DNA from: Nocardia pneumoniae NBRC 100136
GTDB lineage: Bacteria > Actinomycetota > Actinomycetes > Mycobacteriales > Mycobacteriaceae
NCBI RefSeq assembly: GCF_000308755.1
Contig: NZ_BAGF01000075.1
Span: 124,001 to 188,000 of the forward strand
Length of the DNA: 64,000 nucleotides
Reading direction: 5' to 3'
The notes beneath the pieces were generated by a model, which had not been told where the DNA came from, did no database searches, and saw only the letters and a list, made by a program, of their open reading frames with translations. Positions 49,700 through 58,895 of this stretch are shown here, piece after piece (position 1 is the stretch's first letter; each line of letters begins with the position of its first letter). The position numbers were made by a program, and so were the translations under genes.

Positions 49700-51697
49700 G
49701 TGGCCGCGCCGACACTCGCGCCGACTCGACCGAACCCGGCACCCGATCCGGCGCCGGTGCGCCGGACCCGGCTGTTCGCACTGACCGAGGTTCGATGGGC
49801 CGCCCTGGCCGTGGCGCTGTTCGTGGCGGGACTGGCAGTGCAACTGACCGGTGGGCCGCAGTGGTCGTGGTGGGCGTTGTATCTGGCGTGCTACGCCGCA
49901 GGCGGCTGGGAACCGGCGCTGGCGGGATTACGGGCGTTGCGGGAGAAGACGCTCGACGTCGACCTGCTCATGGTCGTCGCGGCGATCGGTGCGGCGGCGA
50001 TCGGCCAGATCACCGATGGCGCGTTGCTGATCGTCATCTTCGCGACCTCCGGCGCTCTGGAAGCACTGGCCACCGCCCGGACCGAGGATTCGGTGCGCGG
50101 ACTGCTCGATCTCGCGCCGGACACGGCGAACCGGGTGACCGGCGACGGCGCGGAACAGACGGTGAACGCAGCCGAGCTGCGTGTCGGGGATGTCGTCATG
50201 GTGCGGCCCGGTGAGCGGATCGCCGCGGACGCGACCGTGATCTCCGGTGGCAGCGAGGTCGACCAGGCCACCATCACCGGTGAACCGCTGCCGGTGGACA
50301 AAACCGTCGGCGACGAGGTGTTCGCCGGGACTCTCAACGGCACCGGCGCCCTGCGCATTCGCGTCGAGCGCCGCGCGCAGGACTCGGTGGTCGCGCGGAT
50401 CGCGGCATCGGTCGAGCAGGCCGCGCAGACCAAGGCCCGCACGCAGCTGTTCATCGAGAAAATCGAACAGCGCTACTCGATCGGCATGGTCGTGGTCACC
50501 GTGGCGGTGTTCGCCATCCCGCTGCTGCTCGGGGACAGCGTGCAGCGCGCGCTGTTGCGCGCGATGACGTTCATGATCGTCGCCTCTCCCTGTGCGCTCG
50601 TGCTGGCCACGATGCCGCCGTTGCTGGCGGCGATCGCCAACGCGGGCCGCCACGGTGTGCTGGTCAAATCCGCTGTGGTGATGGAAAAGCTCGGCGCCAC
50701 CGGGCGGATCGCGTTCGACAAGACCGGCACTCTCACCCGCGGCGCGGCCGAAGTACTCGAAATCCATTGTGTGGATTCTCGATTCAGCGACAGCGAGGTT
50801 CTGCGACTCGCGGCGGCCGCCGAGCGGCCCAGCGAGCACCCGCTGGCGGCGGCCATCGTACGCGCGGCCCGCGTCCGTGGCCTCAGCCTGCCCGAGACAG
50901 CCGAGTTCACCGCGCATCCCGGTCGCGGCGTGACTGCCCGCGTCGGTGATCGACTCATCACTGTCGGCTCCCCCGCCACCATGGGACCCGAAACCGAGAG
51001 CTCCCCCGAAACCGCGACAGCGCGCGCCACCGTCGACACCCTACAGGCGGGGGGCTACACCGCCGTCGTCGTGACCTGCGAGCAAATCCCGATCGGAGTG
51101 CTGGCCATCTCCGATCAGCTTCGACCGGAAGCGACGGCCGCCGTGCGCGCCGCCACCGAACTGACCGGCCTCGCGCCGGTACTGCTGACCGGCGACAACC
51201 GAGCTACCGCCGACCGGCTCGGCGCCGAGGTCGGCATCACCGATGTCCGTGCCGGACTACTGCCCGACGACAAAGTGATCGCGGTGCGGCAGCTACAGGC
51301 CGACGGACGAAAGGTGACCGTGGTCGGTGACGGCATCAACGACGCTCCCGCCCTCGCCGCCGCCGAGGTGGGCATCGCGATGGGCGGCGCGGGAGCCGAC
51401 CTGACTTTGCAGACCGCGGACGCCGTCGTCGTTCGCGACGACCTCACCACGATTCCCACGGTGATCGCGCTCGCCCGGCAGGCGCGTCGAGTCGTCATGG
51501 CCAATGTGGCCATTGCCGCCACCTTCATCGGCGTGCTCGTCGTCTGGGACCTCGTCGGTACCCTGCCCCTGCCGCTGGGCGTCGCCGGACACGAGGGGTC
51601 CACGGTCTTCGTGGGGCTGAATGGGCTACGACTGCTGCGCCGGGCTGCCTGGGAACGCGCCGCCGGAACCCGGCCCCTACCCGAAGCCGGTCGGTGA
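49700..51697 (+). CDS. Heavy-metal P1B-type ATPase (Zn/Cd/Co class), 665 aa
   Basis: Has phosphorylation motif FDKTGTLT, HP motif PSEHPLA, TGE loop in ATITGEPLP, hinge VGDGINDAPALA, and the transmembrane metal motif SPCALVLA (SPC rather than CPC). This differs from the usual Zn/Cd CPC type and occurs in P1B-4 (Co/Fe) pumps. There is no N-terminal heavy-metal-binding domain. GGAGGT precedes GTG 49700. It probably expels transition metal ions, controlled by the divergent ArsR. About eight transmembrane segments, with two before TGE and a C-terminal pair. Confidence 0.92.
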   Translation: MAAPTLAPTRPNPAPDPAPVRRTRLFALTEVRWAALAVALFVAGLAVQLTGGPQWSWWALYLACYAAGGWEPALAGLRALREKTLDVDLLMVVAAIGAAAIGQITDGALLIVIFATSGALEALATARTEDSVRGLLDLAPDTANRVTGDGAEQTVNAAELRVGDVVMVRPGERIAADATVISGGSEVDQATITGEPLPVDKTVGDEVFAGTLNGTGALRIRVERRAQDSVVARIAASVEQAAQTKARTQLFIEKIEQRYSIGMVVVTVAVFAIPLLLGDSVQRALLRAMTFMIVASPCALVLATMPPLLAAIANAGRHGVLVKSAVVMEKLGATGRIAFDKTGTLTRGAAEVLEIHCVDSRFSDSEVLRLAAAAERPSEHPLAAAIVRAARVRGLSLPETAEFTAHPGRGVTARVGDRLITVGSPATMGPETESSPETATARATVDTLQAGGYTAVVVTCEQIPIGVLAISDQLRPEATAAVRAATELTGLAPVLLTGDNRATADRLGAEVGITDVRAGLLPDDKVIAVRQLQADGRKVTVVGDGINDAPALAAAEVGIAMGGAGADLTLQTADAVVVRDDLTTIPTVIALARQARRVVMANVAIAATFIGVLVVWDLVGTLPLPLGVAGHEGSTVFVGLNGLRLLRRAAWERAAGTRPLPEAGR

Positions 51698-51848
51698 CCG
51701 AAGCAACTTTGTCCGAAATGGGACCGCCACCCAGGCTCACCCTCGAAGGATGAAGCGTAGTGTCAGCCGTCCATGGTGATCTCGTGGTCGTGACCGGATA
51801 TGCGGATGTGTTCGTGCGGGCTCTCGACAAGAGCGCCGGGGGTGACTC

Positions 51849-52772
51849 GTGAAACCCACAGCAAAGGTATGGGATCTCGGATACGCGGCAGGGTGGCGGC
51901 TGGTGCGTGCCCTACCGGAGCAGTGGGCTATTCGTGCGTTCGACGCGGCAGCCGACCACGCGGCCCGGCGCGGTGGGCCGAACCAGCTGCGGCGCAACCT
52001 GTCTCGGGTGTTGGGTACCTCGCCGCAGGCGGTGCCTGCCGAACTCGTTCGCGCGAGCCTTCGTTCTTACGCTCGCTATTGGCGCGAAGCCTTCCGACTG
52101 CCGACGATGGATCCGGTGCGCTTGGCCGAGACCATCGAGTCCTCGGCAACCGGGCTCGAGCATATCTATCGGGCGGTCGAGAACGGGGCTGGGGCGGTGC
52201 TCGCGCTGCCGCACAGTGGGAACTGGGACCTGGCCGGTGTCTGGCTCGTACAACGGGTCGGCGCACCGACAGTCGTCGCGGAGAGGCTCGAGCCGGAGTC
52301 GCTGTTCCAGCGTTTCGTCCGCTTCCGCGAGCGTCTGGGATTCGAGATCATCCCGCTCACCGGCGGCGCGGCACCGCCGTTCCCGCAGCTGGTCGCCCGG
52401 ATTCGACAGGGACGGATGGTCGGCCTGCTGGGTGAACGCGATCTGTCCGGGACGGGTGTGCCGGTCACGTTCTTCGGGGAGCCGACTCGCATGCCGAGTG
52501 GTCCGGCACGCCTGGCGATCGACACCGGCGCACCACTGCTGCCGGTGCACTGCTGGTTCACGCCGGACGGCTGGGGATTCCACATCGACTCCCCTATCGA
52601 CACCGCCTGCGGTGTTCAGCCGGCAACACAGGAACTGGCCGATCGATTCGCCGCCGGTATCGCCGCACACCCCGCCGACTGGCACATGCTCCAGCCCCTG
52701 TGGACCGCCGACGTCGAGGCCCACCAAGCCCGCATGCGTGCTCGCCGCGACGCGCACACACCAGGGGACTGA
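51849..52772 (+). CDS. Phosphatidylinositol-mannoside-type acyltransferase (PatA-like/HtrB family), 307 aa
   Basis: LpxL/HtrB-family acyltransferase: ALPHSGNWDLAGVWL holds the HX4D catalytic motif (His118, Asp123), with RFRERLGFEIIPLTGG and GRMVGLLGERDLSGTGVPVTFFG following. In mycolata the canonical PatA acylates PIM in a pgsA-patA-pimA operon. Here none of these genes is adjacent, so this is a separate paralogue. It acts at the cytoplasmic face of the membrane using acyl-CoA. Start GTG 51849. Confidence 0.88.
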   Translation: MKPTAKVWDLGYAAGWRLVRALPEQWAIRAFDAAADHAARRGGPNQLRRNLSRVLGTSPQAVPAELVRASLRSYARYWREAFRLPTMDPVRLAETIESSATGLEHIYRAVENGAGAVLALPHSGNWDLAGVWLVQRVGAPTVVAERLEPESLFQRFVRFRERLGFEIIPLTGGAAPPFPQLVARIRQGRMVGLLGERDLSGTGVPVTFFGEPTRMPSGPARLAIDTGAPLLPVHCWFTPDGWGFHIDSPIDTACGVQPATQELADRFAAGIAAHPADWHMLQPLWTADVEAHQARMRARRDAHTPGD

Positions 52773-52940
52773 ACACCGGACCACCGGCTCGCCCTCCGAT
52801 ACCGAACCACAGCTGGCCGAGCAGCGTACGCGACGGTCATCCGGATAACCGCGAACGCCGCCCACGACGTCGACCACGGGCGAGCCGCGGTGCTCGCCGA
52901 ATGGTTCGACGGTAATCGAGATTCACTGTCGGACGGCCGT

Positions 52941-53882
52941 TCACCACGATTCGATCAGCGGGAAATCATGCTCCTGCCGCCGCCATTGCTCGGTGAGGCG
53001 ACCGAGTCGGTCCCGGGCGGCGATGCCGCGCACGCCCGCGATCTTGTCGTCCCGGATCTCCAGGATGACGACGCCAACGGCCCGGTCGCCGAGCGTGGCG
53101 AGCATGGCCGGTTGGTTGTTGACCACGACGGCATGGATGGAAGGCGAGCCACCGGCGAGTCTCCGCTTGGCCGCGGACGGTTTGAAGCCGGCCCGCACCG
53201 CGCTGGCGATCCGCTCCGGGGTGGCGTACCGGATCAGCTTCTCGGCCAGCCCCAGCCCGGCGCCGTCGGAGATGCCGGTCGCGTCGTCGGTCAGCAGTGC
53301 GACCAGTCGTTCGGTCCGGCCCGATGAGGCGGCATCGACGAACGCCTCGACGATTCGACGCGCGGAGGCACGGTCGATGTCAGCGCCGTTGCCGGCGGCG
53401 GCGATTCGACGCCGGGCTCGGTGGGCGTGTTGCTGACTCGCGGACTCGGTGATGCCGAGAATCTCGGCTATCTCGGCGTGGCTGTACGCGAAGGCCTCGC
53501 GCAGCACGTAAACGGCCCGTTCGACCGGCGACAGACGCTCCATGAGCGTCAGCACCGCCAGGGTCACCGATTCGCGCTGCTCGACGGTGTCGGCCGGGCC
53601 CAGCATCGGGTCGCCGTCGAGCAGCGGTTCGGGCATCCAGGCGCCGACCGCGCGTTCGCGCCGCACCTTCGCCGAACGGAGCCGGTCGAGCGCCAGATTG
53701 GTGACGATCTTCGTCAGCCATGCCTCGGGCACCTCGACGTATGCCTGGTCGGCGGCCTGCCACCGCAGGAACGCGTCTTGCACCGTGTCCTCGGCGTCGG
53801 CGGCCGAGCCGAGCAGACGGTAGGCGAGCGAGGCCAGCCGATTGCGGCTGGCCTCGAAACGCGCCACGGTGGCAGTGTCCAT
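52941..53882 (-). CDS. ECF41-type RNA polymerase sigma factor (SigJ-like), 313 aa
   Basis: Sigma2 (residues 12-75, LASLAYRLLGSAADAEDTVQDAFLRW) and sigma4 (115-165, EIAEILGITESASQQHAHRARRRI) are followed by a SnoaL-like C-terminal domain of about 130 residues. The linker WMPEP corresponds to the WLPEP motif of ECF41 factors, where the fused C-terminal domain regulates activity. The oxidoreductase located directly upstream in the same operon is the usual ECF41 partner. I chose ATG 53882; GTG 53888 is also possible. Confidence 0.88.
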   Translation of the reverse strand: MDTATVARFEASRNRLASLAYRLLGSAADAEDTVQDAFLRWQAADQAYVEVPEAWLTKIVTNLALDRLRSAKVRRERAVGAWMPEPLLDGDPMLGPADTVEQRESVTLAVLTLMERLSPVERAVYVLREAFAYSHAEIAEILGITESASQQHAHRARRRIAAAGNGADIDRASARRIVEAFVDAASSGRTERLVALLTDDATGISDGAGLGLAEKLIRYATPERIASAVRAGFKPSAAKRRLAGGSPSIHAVVVNNQPAMLATLGDRAVGVVILEIRDDKIAGVRGIAARDRLGRLTEQWRRQEHDFPLIESW

Positions 53883-53892
53883 GAGCACGACT

Positions 53893-55083
53893 CTATGCGG
53901 CGACCACGTCGAGCGAGTGCTCTCGAGCAGTGGCCGAGCGGTACTTGTGACTCGGCTTTCCGAAGGTCGGGTGGCTCAGGCTCCAGGCGGCAGTGTCGAG
54001 GATTGCCGACTTGACGCGCGCGGCCGTCCGGCCACGGAGGGCCCACGACTTCGATCGCGCGTCACCGTCGACCAGCTGGAAGATCCCGTCCTTCCGGCCG
54101 AGGCTGATGTGGTTGCCGACATACGACAGCGAGGTCGTCGCGATCTTGCGCCCGGTCCGGTCCCCGATGATCGCGGCCGTCGCCTGCATGCTGGTGTATC
54201 CCGCGGAAGCGCAGGACATCGGCAACGGCCGACCGTTGTCGCCGATGACGAAGACGCTGTCACCGGCGACGTAGACATCCGGGTGCGAGACCGACCGCAT
54301 CTGACGGTCGACCGTGATCTGGCCGTTGGGTTCCACCGCGAGGCCGCTGGCGGCGGCGATCGGGTGGACGGCGAAGCCCGCGGCCCACACGGTCGCGTCG
54401 GAGGCGAAAGCGGTGCCGTCGGCGGCGAACGCCGCTGCCTCCTCGACGCGCTCGATGGGGGTGTGCTCGTGCACCGTGATGTCGAACCGGTCGAAAGCAC
54501 GCAGCAGGTGACGGCGGGCCTTCGCGCCCAGCCAGCCGCCCAGTTCGCCGCTGGTGGCGAGGCTGACCCGAAGTCCGGGACGGGATTCGGCGATCTCGGT
54601 GGCGGCCTCGATCGCGGTCAGGTTGCCGCCGACCACCAGCACCTTCCCGTTCCGGCCCAGCTCATCCAGGCGTGCGCGCAGGCGCAGCGCGGCCGGTCGC
54701 GCGGCCACGTGGAAGGCGTGTTCGTCGACGCCCGCAACGCCGTGGTCGGCGGCGGTGCTGCCGAGCGCGTAGAGGAGGGTGTCGTATGCGAGCCGGTCGA
54801 CGCCCTCGCCGTCGGCGACTGTGACCGTCCGGTGCTCGACGTCGACGTGGGTCACCCGCGCCACCCGTAGCCGGATGCCGGTGCCCGCGAACACCTCCGC
54901 CAGCGGCCGGTGGCGGAGATCCTGCCCGGCGGCGAGCTGATGCAGGCGCAGCCGCTCGACGAAATCGGGTTCGGCGTTGACGACGGTGATCTCGAAGTCG
55001 TCGGAGTGGAGTTGGCGCGCCAGGTATCCGGCGGAGAAGGCTCCGGCGTATCCGGCCCCGAGGACGACGATGCGGTGCTTCAT
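53893..55083 (-). CDS. FAD-dependent NAD(P)H oxidoreductase (NDH-2-like), 396 aa
   Basis: Two dinucleotide-binding motifs (VVLGAGYAGAFSAGYLA at 6-22 and VLVVGGNLTAIEAA near 150), with the C-terminal SVSHPDVYVAGDS (FAD-binding ATG/GD motif). It resembles type II NADH dehydrogenases and disulfide-reductase-like enzymes, but no C-terminal membrane helix is obvious. AGGAG precedes ATG 55083. It is the first gene of an operon with the ECF41 sigma factor and has an ECF41-like promoter, so it is likely part of the regulon. Confidence 0.88.
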   Translation of the reverse strand: MKHRIVVLGAGYAGAFSAGYLARQLHSDDFEITVVNAEPDFVERLRLHQLAAGQDLRHRPLAEVFAGTGIRLRVARVTHVDVEHRTVTVADGEGVDRLAYDTLLYALGSTAADHGVAGVDEHAFHVAARPAALRLRARLDELGRNGKVLVVGGNLTAIEAATEIAESRPGLRVSLATSGELGGWLGAKARRHLLRAFDRFDITVHEHTPIERVEEAAAFAADGTAFASDATVWAAGFAVHPIAAASGLAVEPNGQITVDRQMRSVSHPDVYVAGDSVFVIGDNGRPLPMSCASAGYTSMQATAAIIGDRTGRKIATTSLSYVGNHISLGRKDGIFQLVDGDARSKSWALRGRTAARVKSAILDTAAWSLSHPTFGKPSHKYRSATAREHSLDVVAA

Positions 55084-55566
55084 GATTCGCTCCTGTCTGG
55101 TTCGCGTGCTCCCTGAACGAGACAGCCCCCGAATTCCTGACAGCATTGACCAGTGATGTGGATCACCCCAGGCTCGCCCAGCGGACGAACTCCATTCCGC
55201 ACCACGCTGGGCCGATCAGTTTCTCGGCCTCATCGACGGCTTTCGCGAAGCAGAGCACGGTACACCGTGCGGTGCAAGACCTGACCTATGTCGATCCGGA
55301 TGGTCCGATGGAGTTGGAATTGACCGGCCGCGTGGATCTGTCGATCCCAGTGCGGAAACTTCTGTAGTGGCGCTCACAGCCAAATCGAATGGTGTGGACG
55401 TCTTCGGTCATGCCACCGCCAGAATCAGGCTATGAACTCGTGAAGCTCGGCCGGTCGAGCGGCGACCCATCGTGGCCGGGAGTCGCCGCCGCTCCGCGCG
55501 CAGCATCCCGATACAGGTCGGCTCCACACAATCCCGACCTTATTGCGAGGCCTATAATCGTGTGGT
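55084..55566. other. 483-bp region without a clear gene
   Basis: A 73-codon open frame (55146-55367) has a plausible tail (DLTYVDPDGPMELELTGRVDLSIPVRKLL) but a poor N-terminal half and no ribosome site. It may be a decayed gene. The remainder looks non-coding apart from the ECF41-type promoter at 55116-55142. Confidence 0.4.
55116..55142 (-). promoter_or_regulatory. ECF41-like promoter of the oxidoreductase-sigma operon
   Basis: On the minus strand TGTCAGG (55142-55136), a 16-base spacer and CGTT (55119-55116) approximate the published ECF41/SigJ pattern TGTCACA-N16-CGTC. It lies 33 bases upstream of the oxidoreductase start. Suggests autoregulation of the sigma factor. Confidence 0.55.
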
Positions 55567-58131
55567 ATGGACGGCCCGCGCCGGGAAGGTGTAGGCAGCC
55601 TACCGGTCCCTACCCACAGCTTTGTCGGTCGAGACCGGGAGCTGGAGAAAATCAGTACCCTACTGCTGGGCCCAGCCCGATTGATCACCCTCACCGGCCC
55701 GGGTGGGATCGGCAAGACCCGCCTGGCTTCCGAAGCCTTGCGCCGTTGCGGTAAAACCGAAGCCAGGAAGGCAAGAGCGTACTGGGTGCGACTGGCTCGA
55801 CTGTCGCCGGATTCGGATACGACCGCGGTCGCGGAAGAAGTTGCCCATGCGGTGATCGAGGCGGATTTCTCCGGGCGATCGGCGTGGGATGCCTTGGTCG
55901 ACACTCTCACGTGAACCGACACCACCGGACGGGCCCCGCACACCGTGCTGGTGCTCGATAACTGCGAGCACGTACTCTCCGGTGTCGGGCCCCTGATCGC
56001 CGACCTCATCGACGCGGTACCGGGGCTGAGCATCGTGGCCACCAGCCGGGAACCCATCGGCTGGATCGACGAACACCTGATCACCGTTCCGCCTCTCTCG
56101 CACCGCGACGCACTGGCCCTGTTTCGGCAACGCGCCGAACTCACCGAACATCCCGTCACCAGCAAAGACCAGGCCACCACCGCCGCCGAGATCTGCCGCC
56201 ATGTCAACAATCATCCCCTCTATATCCAGTTGGCGGCCGCACGACTGCTGCGCCAACCCCTGGCCGCCATCCTGCGCGGGCTCACCGGCCACGTTGATGA
56301 CACCCGACTGCGCTGGTCGTACGGCCCCCGCGTGGGCACCGACCCCCGTCATCGAGCAGTCGTCGATGTCATCTCGTGGTCCTATGAGCTGTGCAGCGAC
56401 AAGGAACGTCTGCTCTTCGACCGCCTGTCGGTGTTCGCCGCCGGCTACGTCACCAATCCCGACGACACCACAGACGCCGCCCTGGATGTGGGCGCCGAGC
56501 TGGAAGCCATCGAGACCGTCTGCTGCGACGACGAAACCAGCGACACGCCAGCGACCCTGAACCGGCAGGAGGTCGAGGGCCTGCTCGAGCGCCTTGTCGA
56601 TCAATCGCTGGTCACGGCGCACAGGACGGCTACCTCGGTGCGGTATTCCCTGGTGGAGAGCCTGCGGGTATTCGCCCAGCAGCGACTGCGCCAGCGCTCC
56701 ACGGCCACGGTGGACGAACCCACCCGCTTGGCCCAGCGGCACTGCCGCTACTACCACGACAGGATCGGCTACGCCGCAGCCAACTGGTTCAGTCCCGAAG
56801 GGCAAAACCTGCTGGACTGGGCCCGGACGGTCTGGGCCGACACCCTCACCGCGATCGAAACCAGCATCAGCACCCCGGGCCGAGCCGGAGACGGTCTGGA
56901 GATCTGTCTTGGGCTGATCACCTTGCAGGTGTGCTTCACCAGCGGCTCGGTACGAGAAATACGTCAATGGACCCTACGCTGCCTCGATGCCACCCGGGCC
57001 GCGACCCCGCAACCCACCGAACTCCAGATCGGGGCCATGGCCACCATCGCATGGCTCGCCACGCTCCAAGGCACCCTCGAAGATGCCGAACAGATGCTCG
57101 AGGACTGCGCCGCCGCCTGCATCCCCCACTCAGACACCAGACGGAACTGGCGAGACACCGCCGAAACCGACATCGGGCTGCCCGCTCCAGTCGAATTCGC
57201 ATGGGGGGCGGAGCTGATATTCGCGCGCCGTGATGCCCGTGCCATCACCGTCCTGAGCCGCGCCCGGGATAAATTCGAGGCCTACGGCGACCACGGCGCT
57301 GCCTCAATGAGCGAGCTGTTCACTGCCCTGGCCGCTGGCATGCTGGGAACCGCGCAGCAAGCCCATGAGATCACGCAGCGTTACCTCGATCGCGCGACCC
57401 TCTCCGGAATTCCATGGGAAAAGGCTTGCGCCGAACTCACCAGGTCGGCCGCCTTGACCCGACACGGCAACCCCACCGAAGCACTGGCCCTCGAACGATC
57501 CTCGCTGGCATATCACCTCGCCACCAACGAGCAATGGGCCGCGGTGTGGCTGGTGCAGTACCGGACCTGGTCATTGGCGCACATCATCACCGACTCGATC
57601 GTCGCCGGACGACCCGACCGCAAGAAACTGATTGCCCTCGCCACCGAAATCGCTCACTTGGCCGGCGGCACCACAATCCTGCGAGCCAAGCTCGGCATCG
57701 ACATCAAGGCGTCGGGGCCCCTGCTCGACGAATCCGAAAAAGCTATCGCTGTCGCCCGCCGAGTGCTCGGGCCCGACGCCTTCGCCGCGGCAGAAGCCCG
57801 AGGCATGCGCCTGCGTCCGGAACAAGACGAAGTCCAACGGCTGGCACTGGGCACACTGACCATCGATACTGCAGCGGACGCGGACGCCACATCGCACTGG
57901 CACGAACTGACCCCGACCGAACAACAGGTCGCGATCCTGGCCGCGGCGGGGTGGACCAACATCGACATTGCCTTCCGCCGCGGAAAGTCTCCCCGAACTG
58001 TCGACGCCCAAATCGCGGCGATCTTCAATAAACTGGACATCACGTCACGTGCGGACATATCCGGGCACATCCCCAGTAGATTCGCCGACCAGGTACGAGA
58101 CGAAGCCGCCCGACGACCGCGCTGCCAGTAG
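55567..58131 (+). pseudogene. Large ATPase-LuxR (LAL-like) regulator interrupted by one in-frame TGA
   Basis: Residues 1-115 contain Walker A GPGGIGKTRLAS. A TGA at 55912-55914 interrupts the frame, which then continues without a shift through Walker B VLVLDNCEHV, the NB-ARC-like region and a TPR-like alpha-helical part. The C-terminal LuxR HTH is LTPTEQQVAILAAAGWTNIDIAFRRGKSPRTVDAQIAAIFNKLDI. An intact form would have about 854 residues. The single stop could be a CGA-to-TGA change, a sequencing error, or the point where a downstream GTG at 55945 restarts translation without the Walker A motif. The coding character after the stop is fully preserved. Confidence 0.8.
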
Positions 58132-58439
58132 GGACTATCTGAAAGGCCTGCGGATCCGGACCTCGGAGCTGCCCATCCAGCTTCCATAGGTATGTCCCAC
58201 ATCGATTACCGATGCGGAGGTCTATACCTACGGCCCATGCTGGTTGTCGTGCACTTAGACGAAGGTCTCGGTGACGACCGCGTCACCAGGCCTCAACCAC
58301 ACAATCGTGCGACGGCCGAGCTCGAATGCCGAGCCGGCGGCAAACAGGTGAGTATATGCCGCCCTACGATGACCAGATCCATCCGGCTGACAGATGTGCA
58401 ATCTCTGGTGGCCGGCCGACCGGAAAATCGAATCATCCC
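58132..58439. other. 308-bp intergenic region
   Basis: No gene is seen. It lies between the broken LuxR gene and the small recombinase-like gene and probably contains the latter's promoter. Confidence 0.4.
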
Positions 58440-58760
58440 ATGACAACCGCACTACTACCTCTTGCATACGGATATCTGCGCGACGATTTGCTCTGTGACC
58501 GCGACTCGAATTCGAGCGAGGACAGACTGCGGGACACTGCCAGGTCACTCGGCTACGAGCTCGGCACCGTTTTCCGCGAGCCCCCACCGCAGAACGGGAC
58601 ACTGCCCCCGGCGTTCGTCGATCTCGTCCATGAATGCCGGCGAGCTGCGGCCCACGCCGTGATAACCCTGCGTGGACACATGTCGGATATGTCGGTGTGT
58701 CGGATGGTCCTGCTGGCGGTCCTCGAAACGCGAGCCGGTGCCGTAGTGCACGAAATCTAG
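58440..58760 (+). CDS. Second short recombinase-like protein, 106 aa
   Basis: A paralogue of the gene at 6122-6448. It opens LAYGYLRDDLLCDRDSNSSEDRLRDTARSLGYELG, again the GYLRxD start and the helix ending in LGYEL, and later VITLRGHMSDM in place of VISPGLHHFG. It also lacks resolvase catalytic residues and is short. Start ATG 58440 has only a weak ribosome site. Function unknown. The recurrence suggests a lineage-specific family rather than debris. Confidence 0.55.
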   Translation: MTTALLPLAYGYLRDDLLCDRDSNSSEDRLRDTARSLGYELGTVFREPPPQNGTLPPAFVDLVHECRRAAAHAVITLRGHMSDMSVCRMVLLAVLETRAGAVVHEI

Positions 58761-58895
58761 CTATCAAACCATTCCATCAACGCATCCGCCGCGAGGTACG
58801 GCCAAAGCGTGCGGAAGGTCAACCCCTGAGCTGCTGCGCAGGGTCGGTAGCAACCGCTGGCTGCAACCTGCCGGCACCGGAGCGCACGGGATCAC

